Assembly (NCBI RefSeq): GCF_018847975.1
Contig: NZ_CP072597.1
Span: 1,899,001 to 1,963,000 of the forward strand
DNA length: 64,000 bases
From: Lysobacter sp. K5869
GTDB taxonomy: Bacteria; Pseudomonadota; Gammaproteobacteria; Xanthomonadales; Xanthomonadaceae
Direction: 5' to 3'
Of the stretch, positions 53,898 through 62,536 are shown piece after piece. The notes beneath the pieces are model-generated. The model searched no databases. It was not told the DNA's origin and saw only the letters and a program-made list of their open reading frames with translations. The position numbers were made by a program, and so were the translations under genes. How positions within the stretch are numbered: position 1 is the first letter of the stretch; each line of letters opens with the position of its first letter.

Positions 53898-54055
53898 TTG
53901 CAGCGAACCCAACGGGTGACGCGCTTTGCGCAACCGGTCGGTTGGCCCGGCGGTCGATGTTCGCGCGTAACCGAGCGTGTGGATGTGATCGCGCGCAGAT
54001 CCGCCGACGGGCGCGTCGCTACGGTGGAGGCTCGTCCCCCGCTGCAGGTGCCGTC

Positions 54056-54508
54056 ATGTCCAAGCTGAACCCGCTGTTCCTCGCATTCGCCGTCACGCTC
54101 GCGAGCGTCGCGCCGCTCGCCGTCGCCGCCCCAGCCGACGACCTTCAAGCCAAACGCCTGCAGAGCTATCAGGGCGTGCGCGCGCTGCTGTTCGCCGGCG
54201 TCCCGCTGACCGCCGTGTTCACGCCGGGCGCATGCGCCTCCGCGCCGCCGGGCACGCCGCCGGTCTCGGGCGGGTTCGTCGTGCGCGATTTCATCGAAGT
54301 GATCGGCAGCAATATCGGCTTCTCCAACCAACACATCACCCTGCGGCCCGACGGCGCCGCCGTGCTGGAGATCGCGCAATACCGCCTGCTGCCGGACGGC
54401 ACCGCCACGGTGAAGACGAACTTCCTGTCGCCGACCACCTACCAGCCCGTATCGCCCGCACTGACCTTCCAGTGTGCCCTGGGCCGCGGCGTGGATTTCG
54501 CTCTTTAG
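54056..54508 (+). CDS. VirK-like small secreted protein
   Basis: The 150-residue product has a signal peptide (about 1-24, LFLAFAVTLASVAPLAVAAP) and one domain that fits the VirK family: LLFAGVPLTAVFTPGACAS, GGFVVRDFIEVIG, HITLRPDGAAVLEIAQYRLL and PDGTATVKTNFLSP. Two cysteines are present. VirK-type proteins are periplasmic, linked to virulence in Agrobacterium and Ralstonia, with no known enzymatic role. The gene is alone, between the beta-lactamase block and a REP array. The start at 54056 is preferred because it gives the signal peptide. Confidence 0.72.
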   Translation: MSKLNPLFLAFAVTLASVAPLAVAAPADDLQAKRLQSYQGVRALLFAGVPLTAVFTPGACASAPPGTPPVSGGFVVRDFIEVIGSNIGFSNQHITLRPDGAAVLEIAQYRLLPDGTATVKTNFLSPTTYQPVSPALTFQCALGRGVDFAL

Positions 54509-54530
54509 CCGCGCAACTGCGATGAAGCGA

Positions 54531-55075
54531 CTGTAGGAGCTGCGCAAGCTGCGACCGCGACATCGCGGCTAGGGCGGAACTTTCGCCGCGAGCGGAACCT
54601 CCGCGGTCGCGGCTCACGCCGCTCCTACAGGGAAAAACGAAGCTTTCGCCAGAGCCCGCGATATCGCAACGAAGCGACTGTAGGAGCTGCGCAAGCTGCG
54701 ACCGCGACACCACAGCTACGACGAAACTTTCGCCGCAAGCGGAATCCCCGCGGTCGCGGCTCACGCCGCTCCTACAGGGAGAAACGAAGCTTTCGCCAGA
54801 GCCCGCGATATCGCAACGAAGCGACTGTAGGAGCTGCGCAAGCTGCGACCGCGACATCGCGGCTAGGGCGGAACTTTCGCCGCGAGCGGAACCTCCGCGG
54901 TCGCGGCTCACGCCGCTCCTACAGGGAGAAACGAAACTTTCGCCAGAGCCCGCGATATCGCAACGAAGCGACTGTAGGAGCTGCGCGAGCTGCGACCGCG
55001 ACACCATAGCTACGACGAAACTTTCGCCGCGAGCGGAATCCCCGCGGTCGCGGCTCACGCCGCTCCTACAGATAG
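54531..55075. repeat. REP array, four units of exactly 147 bp
   Basis: CTGTAGGAGCTGCG starts at 54531, 54678, 54825 and 54972, a strict 147-bp period. Each unit has a forward copy with the core GTAGGAGCTGCGCAAGCTGC and a reverse copy (GCGGTCGCGG...CGCTCCTACAG), joined by a variable CTTTCGCC-containing link. Odd and even units are more alike (ACATCGCGGCTAGGGCGG versus ACACCACAGCTACGACG), so doubling of a dimer is likely. The gap holds no gene. Confidence 0.95.
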
Positions 55076-55106
55076 CCGCCGCGGCTTACGAAGCGATCGC
55101 TGGGCC

Positions 55107-56669
55107 TCAGTGATAAGCCCGAGCGGCAGAAGACGCCTGCGGCGTGTCGCCCTGCGCATGCGCCTCGCGCTGCGAAGCGAACAACCGCCAGCTCAACGCC
55201 GCCAGCACCAGCACACCGAATCCGCCGTACCACCATAACCACGCGAACCCATGCACCAAGGCCCGATGCGCCACCGCGCCCGCATCGGCGCCGAGCCCGA
55301 GCTGATGCGCTGCGCCCAAATCCCCCACCGCGATCCGCGTCGCCAACGCCCGCAACCCCGCGCCATCCAGCGCCGCACCCACCGCGCCGCGCAGATGCGA
55401 GGCGATCCCCGCGATCAGAATCAACCCCATCAACGCGATGTTGATCGCCAAGGTAATCAAGCGCGCGCTCATGTCGATCCCGGACGCCATGCCCGTGCGC
55501 GAAGCCGGCACCGACCCGGTCGTGGTGTTGCTCACCAAGGTGTTGGTCAAACCCAAGCCCACGCCCGAAACCACCGCCCCCGGCAGGATCGTTTTCCAAC
55601 TGGCGGCTTCCGGCAGGCTCCCCGCGTACATCGCCAAGAACCCGACCCCGATCATCGCCAACCCCAACGGAATCACCCGCCCCGCGCCGAAACGCTGCGC
55701 CCAACGTTCGGCCAACGGCGGCATCGCCAGCGTCGGCACGGTGTAGGCGAGCAGGGCGGTGCCCGCGCTGACCGCGTCGTAACCCAGCGCGCTCTGGAAA
55801 TAGATCGGCAGATAGATCATCAGCGGCCAGAAGCTGAAGTTCATCCCGATCGAGCCCATGATCGCCCCGGAAAACGCGCGGATGCGGAACACGCCGAAGT
55901 CGAACATCGGATGCGGATGGCGCCGTTCGATGCGCACGAACGCGATCAGGCTCGCCACCGCGGCGATCAACACGCCCAGCAACAGCGCATTGCCGTAGCC
56001 GGTCTCCGGTGCTTGCGTGATGTAGAACGTCAACCCCAACACCGCCAGCGACAGCGTCGCCAAGCCGGCGACATCGAGCCGATGGCTCTGCGCCTCGCGC
56101 GATTCCTGCGCGCCCAGCGCCACCATCGCCCAGGTCAGCGCCGCCAGCGGCGCGTGCACCAGGAACACCCACGGCCAGCTCGACAGCGCGACGATGCCGC
56201 CGCCGATGATCGGCCCGAACCCCAGACCGAAGCCGAACACGATGCCGAACACCGCGAACGCGTGGCTGCGCTCGCGGCCTTCGCGGAATTGGTGCGAGAG
56301 GATCGCGAACTGGCTGGTCAGCATCGCGCCGCCGGCCAAGCCTTGCAGAAAGCGGCCGCCGATCAGCACCGGCATGTTCGGCGCCAGCCCGCACAGCAGC
56401 GAAGTCAGGCCGAACGCGATCGTGCTGACGACGAACACACGCCGCCGCCCGTAGCGGTCGGCGAAGGTGCCGGCGGCCATCAGCACCGTGGTGCAGGCCA
56501 GGGTGTAGGCGTTCATCACCCACTGCAGATCGCGCAGGCTGCCGTGCAGTTGTTTTTCCAGGGTCGGCAGGATCACCGGCACGCTGGAGATCTCCAGGCC
56601 GAACATCAGCGCGGCCAGGCTGATCGCGCCGAGGGCGAGCGCATTGCGGGTCGAGACGGACAAAGTCAT
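55107..56669 (-). CDS. MFS transporter, 14-TM DHA2/EmrB type
   Basis: The 520-residue product has fourteen predicted membrane segments. Motif A is present as GTFADRYGRRRVFV (about 67-80), motif C-like text as GIVFGFGLGFGPIIGGGIVA, and the loop text LQWVMNAYTLACT is typical of the DHA2 family. These proton antiporters export antibiotics, dyes or bile salts across the inner membrane. The gene is divergent from the LysR regulator across 312 bp, the usual layout for a regulated exporter. No adaptor gene (EmrA-like) is adjacent. A REP array follows the gene. Confidence 0.93.
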   Translation of the reverse strand: MTLSVSTRNALALGAISLAALMFGLEISSVPVILPTLEKQLHGSLRDLQWVMNAYTLACTTVLMAAGTFADRYGRRRVFVVSTIAFGLTSLLCGLAPNMPVLIGGRFLQGLAGGAMLTSQFAILSHQFREGRERSHAFAVFGIVFGFGLGFGPIIGGGIVALSSWPWVFLVHAPLAALTWAMVALGAQESREAQSHRLDVAGLATLSLAVLGLTFYITQAPETGYGNALLLGVLIAAVASLIAFVRIERRHPHPMFDFGVFRIRAFSGAIMGSIGMNFSFWPLMIYLPIYFQSALGYDAVSAGTALLAYTVPTLAMPPLAERWAQRFGAGRVIPLGLAMIGVGFLAMYAGSLPEAASWKTILPGAVVSGVGLGLTNTLVSNTTTGSVPASRTGMASGIDMSARLITLAINIALMGLILIAGIASHLRGAVGAALDGAGLRALATRIAVGDLGAAHQLGLGADAGAVAHRALVHGFAWLWWYGGFGVLVLAALSWRLFASQREAHAQGDTPQASSAARAYH

Positions 56670-56930
56670 GGGGGCATCCGGTGAGTCGTCGGGCCAGCGC
56701 GGGCGAGCGGATGCGCCGCGGGCCCGTGGGCTTCGCGTGTGGGGCAGGGCGGGGCGAACGGGGACGCCGGCGGCTCAGCCTCGCGCGGGGCTGCTGCCAA
56801 CGTCGTGGCGGTGGCCGGGCCGGTTCGCGCGAACCGGCCGAAGCGGCAAACCGCCGGCCGCCGGAGCGCGCGGCGCAGCGTCCCGGCGGCGGAGCCATTG
56901 TGTTCCCCGCCTACTCATGAGGGAAATGAT

Positions 56931-56952
56931 TTGATTTTGTAGAATCCATCAA
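56931..56952. promoter_or_regulatory. LysR-type operator candidate
   Basis: TTGAT-N12-ATCAA lies 30 bp before the LysR start codon, in the AT-rich part of the divergent gap. It fits the T-N11-A-like dyad of LysR regulators. A second palindrome, CTCATGAG, lies at 56914-56921. The rest of the gap (56670-56900) is GC-rich with no gene. Confidence 0.5.
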
Positions 56953-56981
56953 CCGCCATCATCAATCGCGAGGCCCCCGCG

Positions 56982-57863
56982 ATGGATTTCGACCCGACCT
57001 TGCTGCGCACCTTCGTCGCCGTCGTCGAAACCGGCGGCTTCACCCGCGCCGGCGAACGCCTGCACCTGACCCAATCGGCGATCAGCCACCAGATCCGCCG
57101 GCTCGAAGACCAAGTCGGCCGCGCCTTGCTCCACCGCACCACGCGCCGGCTGACGCTGACCGAAGACGGCGAAGACTTCCTGCGCCACGCGCAGCAAATC
57201 CTGCATTCGCTCGAAGCGCTGTCGCGCCGCTTCCAACCGTCCCCCATCGCCGGCAGCGTGCGCTTCGGCGTGCCCGAGAATTTCATCGGCGACCGCTTGC
57301 CCGGCTTGCTGCGCCAATTCGCTTGCGCGTTTCCGAACGTGCGCATGGACGTCAACGTCAGCATGAGCATGGATTTGCGGCAGATGGTGGACAACGACGA
57401 ACTCGACCTCGCCGTCGTCATCGGCCTGCCCGAACGCAGCGGCGAACAAGTGCTGCGGCGCACGCGCTTCGTCTGGGTCGCCGCCGATCACTTCGACATC
57501 GCCGCCGGCCGCTCATTGCCGTTCGCGTTTTTCCCCTCGCCCTGCGTCAATCGCCACATCGGCGTGTCCGCGCTCGACGGCACCGGCGTGGACTGGCATG
57601 TGGTGTTCACCTCGCCGAGCCAACAAGGGCTGCTCGCCGCCGTCGCCGCGGGGCTGGGCATCACGGTGATGGTCGAAGACGACGTCGAACCCGGCATGCG
57701 CATCGTCGATGGCCACTACGGCCTGCCGAAACTGCCGCCGGCCGAATTCGTATTGCTGCGCCGCCCCGGCGCGTGCACACCGGCGGTGGCCGCTTTCGGT
57801 CGCATGATCGAAGAACTGCCCGATACCGCGCCGACCCCGGCTCGCACCCTGCGCAGCGCATAA
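56982..57863 (+). CDS. LysR-family transcriptional regulator
   Basis: The 293-residue product has an N-terminal winged helix-turn-helix (TFVAVVETGGFTRAGERLHL then TQSAISHQIRRLEDQVGRAL, about 10-50) and a two-lobed effector-binding domain (about 90-285). Divergence from the MFS exporter suggests it activates or represses that gene in response to the exported compound. The effector is not deducible. The C-terminal 30 residues are Pro/Ala-rich. A REP array starts 11 bp after the stop codon. It is unlikely to be the AmpR for the beta-lactamases, which are 3 kb away. Confidence 0.93.
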   Translation: MDFDPTLLRTFVAVVETGGFTRAGERLHLTQSAISHQIRRLEDQVGRALLHRTTRRLTLTEDGEDFLRHAQQILHSLEALSRRFQPSPIAGSVRFGVPENFIGDRLPGLLRQFACAFPNVRMDVNVSMSMDLRQMVDNDELDLAVVIGLPERSGEQVLRRTRFVWVAADHFDIAAGRSLPFAFFPSPCVNRHIGVSALDGTGVDWHVVFTSPSQQGLLAAVAAGLGITVMVEDDVEPGMRIVDGHYGLPKLPPAEFVLLRRPGACTPAVAAFGRMIEELPDTAPTPARTLRSA

Positions 57864-57873
57864 GCGGTTTCTC

Positions 57874-58583
57874 GTAGGAGCGGCGTAAGCCGCGACCGCG
57901 CACCTACGCCGCCCGGCGCAAGCTGCCTGCGCGCGACATCGCGGCAGGTGTCGCAAGCACAGGATTCAATCGCCGGCTTCCGCGTTGGCGCGGTCGCGAC
58001 TCGCGTCGCTCCTACAGGGAGCAATCGCAGCCACGTATCCCCCTGTAGGAGCGGCGCAAGCCGCGACCGCGCACCCACGCCGCCCAGCGCAAGCCGCCTG
58101 CACGCGGCATAGCGGCAGGTGTCGCAGGCACAGGACTCAAACGCCGGCTTCCGCGTTGGCGCGGTCGCGACTCGCGTCGCTCCTACAGGGCGCCACCGCA
58201 GCCACGTATCCCCTGTAGGAGCGGCGCGAGCCGCGACCGCGCACCTACGCCGCCCAGCGCAAGCCGCCTGCGCGCGGCATAGCGGCAGGTGTCGCAGGCA
58301 CAGGACTCAAACGCCGGCTTCCGCGTTGGCGCAGTCGCGACTCGCGTCGCTCCTACAGGGAGCAATCGCAGCCACGTATCCCCCTGTAGGAGCGGCGCGA
58401 GCCGCGACCGCGCATCTACGCCGCCCGGCGCCGGCCACCTGCGCGCGACATCGCGGCAGGTGTCGTAGGCACAGGACTCAAACGCCGGCTTCCGCGTTGG
58501 CGCAGTCGCGACTCGCGTCGCTCCTACAGGGAGCAATCGCCGCCACGTATCCCCCTGTAGGAGCGGCGCAAGCCGCGACCGTG
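57874..58583. repeat. REP array, four units of 170-171 bp plus a partial
   Basis: GTAGGAGCGGCG starts at 57874, 58045, 58215, 58386 and 58557. Each unit contains a forward REP core, a GCGGCAGGTGTCGCA-containing middle part, an inverted REP core and GCAATCGCAGCCACGTATCC at the end. Units are nearly identical. The remaining gap to 58786 has only C-rich sequence and a possible promoter. Confidence 0.95.
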
Positions 58584-58729
58584 CCCCCACGCCGCCCAAC
58601 GCCACCAACCTGTGCCCGCGATCACACCTCACCCCGCCCACAACCCCCGCCCACGCGCCCCCGGGCGCCGCCCGACCGAAACGCCGCGCGCCCAACCAAG
58701 CCCCACAAAAACCCGTGCCCTTAGACCAA

Positions 58730-58758
58730 TAGACCCGTCACGCCCGCCTAGCTAGTAT
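58730..58758 (+). promoter_or_regulatory. Possible promoter of the M28 peptidase gene
   Basis: TAGACC (58730-58735) and TAGTAT (58753-58758) are 17 bp apart and end about 28 bp before the start codon. Both boxes match the sigma-70 consensus only in part. Confidence 0.35.
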
Positions 58759-58786
58759 CGGCCGACCACCCCTGGGGCCCCACCAC

Positions 58787-60481
58787 ATGAAATTAGTCGC
58801 CACTCCGCTGGCGGTGCTCTGCGCCGCCATCCTGTCGATGCCCGCCTACGCGGCCAAGCCGGCCAAGGCGCCGAAAGCGCCGAAGACGCCGCTGTTCGAA
58901 ACCAAGCGCCTGTCCGAGGAAGTCAAAATCCTCTCCTCCGACGAGTTCGAGGGCCGCGGCCCGGCGACCGCGGGCGAGAAGAAGACCATCGATTACCTCA
59001 TCGCCCAGTTCAAGGCGGCCGGCGTCCAGCCCGGCGGCGACCTCAAGGACGGCAAGCGCCTGTGGACCCAGGCCGTGCCCCTGCTGCGCTCGGACATCAG
59101 CGGCACCCCGAGCCTGTCGGTGTCGGTGAAGAAGAAAGCCCGCCCGCTCACCCAGGGCAACGAGATCGCCGTGCGCGCCGCGCTCGACGGCTCCAAGGCG
59201 GTCAACATCAAGAACGCCCCGCTGGTGTTCGCCGGCTACGGCGTCAGCGCCCCCGAGCGCCAGTGGGACGACTTCAAGGGCGTGGACCTCAAGGGCAAGA
59301 TCGCCGTCGTCCTGATCAACGACCCGGACTTCGAAGCCGGCGCCGGCCCGTTCGGCGGCAAGGCCATGACCTACTACGGCCGCTGGACCTACAAGTTCGA
59401 AGAAGCCGCCCGCCGCGGCGCGCTCGGCCTGCTGATCGTGCACGAGACCGACCCGGCCTCCTACGGCTGGAACACGGTCAAGAACTCCAACACCAACACC
59501 ATGTTCGACGTCGTCCGCGACAACCCGGGCGGCAGCCACCCGAGCCTGGAAGGCTGGATCCAGCGCGACACCGCCGTCAGCCTGTTCAAGAGCGCCGGCC
59601 TGGATTTCGAAAAGCTCAAGAAGCAGGCCCAGACCCGCGAGTTCAAGCCGGTGCTGCTGAAGAACGTCACCTTCTCGGCCAACTACAACGTCGCCAGCGA
59701 AGTCATCACCTCGCAGAACGTCGTCGCCCGCGTCGAAGGCAGCAAGCGCGCCGACGAAACCGTCATCTACAGCGCGCACTGGGACCACCTCGGCATCGGC
59801 CAGCCCGATGCGAAGGGCGACACCATCTACAACGGCGCCGTCGACAACGCCACCGGCATCGCCTCGCTGATCGAAATGAGCCGCGCCTTCGCCAAGGCCA
59901 AGAAGCCGCTGCGCTCGGTCGTGTTCCTGGCCGTCACCGCCGAGGAAAAGGGCCTGCTGGGTTCGGAGTACTACAGCGCCAAGCCGCTGTACCCGCTGGC
60001 CAAGACCGTCGCCGTCATCAACACCGACGCCTTCGACCCGGGCGGCATCTCGCGCGACTTCACCACCTCCGGCAGCGCCAAGCAGGAACTGCTGGACGAA
60101 CTGATCGCCACCGCGCAGAAGTGGAACGTCGTCTACACCCCGGACCCGGTCCCCGAAGCCGGCCACTTCTTCCGCTCCGACCACTTCCCCTTCGCCAAGC
60201 GCGGCGTCCCGGCGGTGTCGATCGGCTCGGGCGAAGACAAGGTCGACGGCGGCGTCGCCGCGGGCAAGGCCGAAGCCGACGCCTACATCCGCGACCGCTA
60301 CCACCAGCCGGCGGACCAGTGGGAAGCGAGCTGGAGCTTCCAGGGGATCGCGCGGGATTTGCAGATCATCTACACGCTGGGCAGCGATCTGGCGAACTCG
60401 AACCGGTGGCCTAATTGGGCGGCGGATTCGGAGTTTCGGGCGGCTCGGGATGAGAGTGCAGAGCAGCGAGCGGCTAAGTAA
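58787..60481 (+). CDS. M28-family zinc aminopeptidase, exported
   Basis: The 564-residue product has a signal peptide (about 1-22). A PA-domain insertion sits at about 140-265 (VFAGYGVSAPERQWDDFKGV, VVLINDPDF). The M28 catalytic core has all metal ligands: H331-W-D333 (SAHWDHLG), D353 in VDNATG, E386-E387 in TAEEKGLLGSEY, D414 in NTDAFDPGG and H506 in HQPADQW. It removes N-terminal residues from extracellular or periplasmic peptides. The C-terminal 40 residues are charged. A terminator follows 17 bp after the stop. It stands alone. Confidence 0.94.
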   Translation: MKLVATPLAVLCAAILSMPAYAAKPAKAPKAPKTPLFETKRLSEEVKILSSDEFEGRGPATAGEKKTIDYLIAQFKAAGVQPGGDLKDGKRLWTQAVPLLRSDISGTPSLSVSVKKKARPLTQGNEIAVRAALDGSKAVNIKNAPLVFAGYGVSAPERQWDDFKGVDLKGKIAVVLINDPDFEAGAGPFGGKAMTYYGRWTYKFEEAARRGALGLLIVHETDPASYGWNTVKNSNTNTMFDVVRDNPGGSHPSLEGWIQRDTAVSLFKSAGLDFEKLKKQAQTREFKPVLLKNVTFSANYNVASEVITSQNVVARVEGSKRADETVIYSAHWDHLGIGQPDAKGDTIYNGAVDNATGIASLIEMSRAFAKAKKPLRSVVFLAVTAEEKGLLGSEYYSAKPLYPLAKTVAVINTDAFDPGGISRDFTTSGSAKQELLDELIATAQKWNVVYTPDPVPEAGHFFRSDHFPFAKRGVPAVSIGSGEDKVDGGVAAGKAEADAYIRDRYHQPADQWEASWSFQGIARDLQIIYTLGSDLANSNRWPNWAADSEFRAARDESAEQRAAK

Positions 60482-60497
60482 TAGCTAGGCAGTTGGC

Positions 60498-60527
60498 AAA
60501 CGCCGCCCATTGGGCGGCGTTTTGCTT
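60498..60527 (+). terminator. Intrinsic terminator after the M28 gene
   Basis: AAACGCCGCC and GGCGGCGTTT form a stem around CATTG, followed by TGCTTTT. It is placed 17 bp after the stop codon. Confidence 0.88.
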
Positions 60528-60558
60528 TTGAGATATCGATTCAAGGAGCGATACAGCG

Positions 60559-61362
60559 ATGACCGCGCAAATTCCGGATCTTCTGATCAACGAGTGCGAA
60601 GCGCTGGACTTCTCCGGCCTCCATTTGCGTCGGGTGCTCAAGCACGTTCCAGAGAGTCGATACGGCTGGGATTTTCGGGAAGGTTATCGGCCCAAGGCCA
60701 CGCCGACCCCGAGACGGGAAGTTAGGTGCTCGGCGCTTTGGGCGGGTTATCGATCGGTTTATCGGGTCGATGCATCGGCTCGGATCTCGCTGGTGGCTTT
60801 CGAATATTCATTCGACAAGGGGCGGCCTGCGGAAGCTCTGCAAGAGCCGCTACTGGACGATGTCTGGTTGCGCCTGAGCGAGAAATTCGGCGGCCCTGGC
60901 ATTCACGTTCCTGTGCGCAGCGGCGTGGTTCAGGGGAGGGAGTCGTGGTTATTCGAGATAGATCGGGGAGGAACATTTTTGCTCGCATCCGATCTGAAAG
61001 AGGGGCAGTGGCCGCCCGAACTGGGAGATCCGTACGATGCTTGGCTAGAAGCGATGCCTTGCCGCATCGTGGTTCGAGGAGCGGAAGATGTCGTGTTCGA
61101 TCAATACGATGTCTATCTGGATCGCTATGTCACACGTACGCCGATTCGCCTTCGCGATGTGGCGCCCGGCAACGGGATGTGTACACGTCTCGCGGCAGGT
61201 TCCCATGTCGTGATATTGCGCGAGCGAGTGCGCGGAAAGCTGGATAGGAAGGAATCCAATGCCTTGCGTTTCAGCCTGGAGGTCGGTCAATCAATAGAGA
61301 TCGTCGCGCGCCGATCCGGTGGGCAGCCTTATCTGGAAATTTCCGAGAAAAAGGGCGGCTAA
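60559..61362 (+). CDS. Hypothetical protein, 267 residues
   Basis: No signal peptide or membrane segment is seen. The protein is rich in Arg, Asp and Trp, with text such as ESRYGWDFREGYRPKATPTP and FDQYDVYLDRYVTRTPIRL. I do not recognise a family. AAGGAGCG lies nine bases before the ATG, so translation is likely. GC is lower and codon use less biased than in neighbouring genes, which suggests acquired or fast-evolving DNA. The area to the right (61363-62536) is likewise AT-richer. Confidence 0.7.
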   Translation: MTAQIPDLLINECEALDFSGLHLRRVLKHVPESRYGWDFREGYRPKATPTPRREVRCSALWAGYRSVYRVDASARISLVAFEYSFDKGRPAEALQEPLLDDVWLRLSEKFGGPGIHVPVRSGVVQGRESWLFEIDRGGTFLLASDLKEGQWPPELGDPYDAWLEAMPCRIVVRGAEDVVFDQYDVYLDRYVTRTPIRLRDVAPGNGMCTRLAAGSHVVILRERVRGKLDRKESNALRFSLEVGQSIEIVARRSGGQPYLEISEKKGG

Positions 61363-61462
61363 TTTCATTTGACTGGTGCTCGTTTGTTCAGGAAATAGCC
61401 CGAAATGGGTTATTTGGATTTGTGCTTTAGGCTGACTTTCCTTTCAGTCGGATCTAGAGCGT

Positions 61463-61720
61463 ATGCGCCGGAGACTTTCGGAAAATAAGGTTCTGGGTAT
61501 CGGTACGTCCGCGGCCCATCGATGGGCGAAATCGCTAGGCGTCCCTCTCGCCTACCTCTACGCTGACAACAGCGAGCTAGCCGAAGTGATCCTCGCCTTC
61601 GGCCTCCTTCCCAAGTCCGAGCAACGCCGCCTGGCACTGGAGCTGAAAGCCCGGGTCAGTCCGCCCGCGACGAGGCCCCGCCCCGCGCGCAACGCGCCGG
61701 TTGCGCGGCCCTCGCGCTAA
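61463..61720 (+). CDS. Short protein resembling the C-terminus of an XRE-type regulator
   Basis: The 85-residue frame contains AAHRWAKSLGVPLAYLYADN and SELAEVILAFGLLPKSEQRR. These look like the end of a helix-turn-helix XRE protein: the recognition of a small N-domain followed by a regulatory tail. The N-terminal DNA-binding helices are missing or altered (MRRRLSENKVLGIGTS), so this may be a gene fragment. The last 20 residues are Pro/Arg-rich. No ribosome-binding site is clear. Confidence 0.45.
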   Translation: MRRRLSENKVLGIGTSAAHRWAKSLGVPLAYLYADNSELAEVILAFGLLPKSEQRRLALELKARVSPPATRPRPARNAPVARPSR

Positions 61721-61907
61721 GCCGACATCGCCGATCAACCTTCTTGCGCGCGGCCCCACACCCGCCCGCAACGGCTCCGCACCGCGCGGCCTTGGACCCG
61801 TCGGGGCTTAGCTTGGCCGCAAGCACACAAGTTTTATGTGTTTTTGCATACTCAACTCCCGATAAGCGATCCGCGAGTCCGGGTGCCGCATTCTCTAGAG
61901 CGAAGAA

Positions 61908-62216
61908 GCTTCACCTCTGCCGGGCGAAGCCGCATCATTGAGCTTCAAAGCCTTATGCGTAAGCCAAAAAAGCTGGGCGATCAGCTTCTGCGCTTCATGC
62001 ATAAGCCGTTTCGGCTCATCGTTGAAGCAAAAAGCTTCATGCATGAAGCCGCGAGCTTCATCGTCAAAGAAAAAAGCTCGATGTGAGCGCCTTTTTGGCT
62101 TAACGATGAGCCGAAAAGGCTTATGCACCAAGCATGGAGGCTTGTCGTTAAGCAAAATAGGCTTACTCGAGAGGTTCCGACGCTCATCGTCGAGCAAAAT
62201 TCGCTTGAACGGCCTG
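61908..62216. repeat. Array of about 15 degenerate palindromes with a 21-bp period
   Basis: Short palindromes of the form GCTT-N6/8-AAGC recur with their GC(T/C) start at 61908, 61929, 61950, 61972, 61992, 62014, 62034, 62055, 62076, 62098, 62119, 62140, 62161, 62182 and 62203, a 20-22 bp spacing. Examples are GCTTCATGCATGAAGC (62034-62049, perfect), GGCTTAACGATGAGCC, GCTTGTCGTTAAGC and GCTCATCGTCGAGC. A-rich spacers of about five bases separate them. Stems differ but stay paired. The minus strand is open across the whole array (61895-62317) and reads as seven-residue units such as KPFRLIV, EARGFMH, EAFCFND and EPKRLMH. The plus strand gives similar units (KPFRLIV, EAKSFMH, EAASFIV) because of the palindromes. 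It is not a CRISPR array. Confidence 0.85.
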
Positions 62217-62270
62217 CGTGCGGTCCGGAGGGCGCCCAAGACGTCTATCGAGCCGTCGGAGGCATCGCGG

Positions 62271-62480
62271 CTACGCGGCGCCGTAGCACCCCTGCAGAGA
62301 GACGACGGTGTGGCCACCGCCTTTGCTGCCGAGCTGCGCGAGTACGCGGACCAGTTGGTATAGGTCGAGCGTGTCTGCCTCAGGCTTGTGCAGGTGGGCG
62401 ATGCAGTCCACCAAAAGTACAGCCAGGATGGAAATGCGAAACACGCAGTTGCGCATCGGAATTTCCCGGTTGTACTTCAT
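62271..62480 (-). CDS. Possible small membrane-anchored protein
   Basis: The 69-residue frame reads MKYNREIPMRNCVFRISILA then VLLVDCIAHLHKPEADTLDL, with one hydrophobic segment (about 12-27) that could be a signal or anchor. Codon third positions are mostly G or C, as in real genes here. No ribosome-binding site is evident, and no family is recognised. It is divergent from the lipoprotein gene, 56 bp apart. It may equally be a chance frame. Confidence 0.3.
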   Translation of the reverse strand: MKYNREIPMRNCVFRISILAVLLVDCIAHLHKPEADTLDLYQLVRVLAQLGSKGGGHTVVSLQGCYGAA

Positions 62481-62536
62481 GGTCGGTCTGTCGATGATTG
62501 CGGCTAGTATTGGTTCGGCGTAATAGGAGCCCGCGC

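Noticed and set aside
56982..57863. AmpR for the beta-lactamase genes
   Set aside because: The LysR gene is 3 kb away and directly divergent from an MFS exporter with an operator-like dyad between them, so its target is most likely the exporter.
54531..58583. CRISPR arrays or coding repeats in the two long tandem arrays
   Set aside because: Units are 147 and 171 bp with two inverted REP cores each, and linkers are also repeated. The open frames across them are Arg/Ala-rich artefacts.
61908..62216. CRISPR array
   Set aside because: Units are 21 bp, themselves palindromic and variable, with five-base spacers. There are no constant repeats with 30-bp unique spacers and no cas genes.
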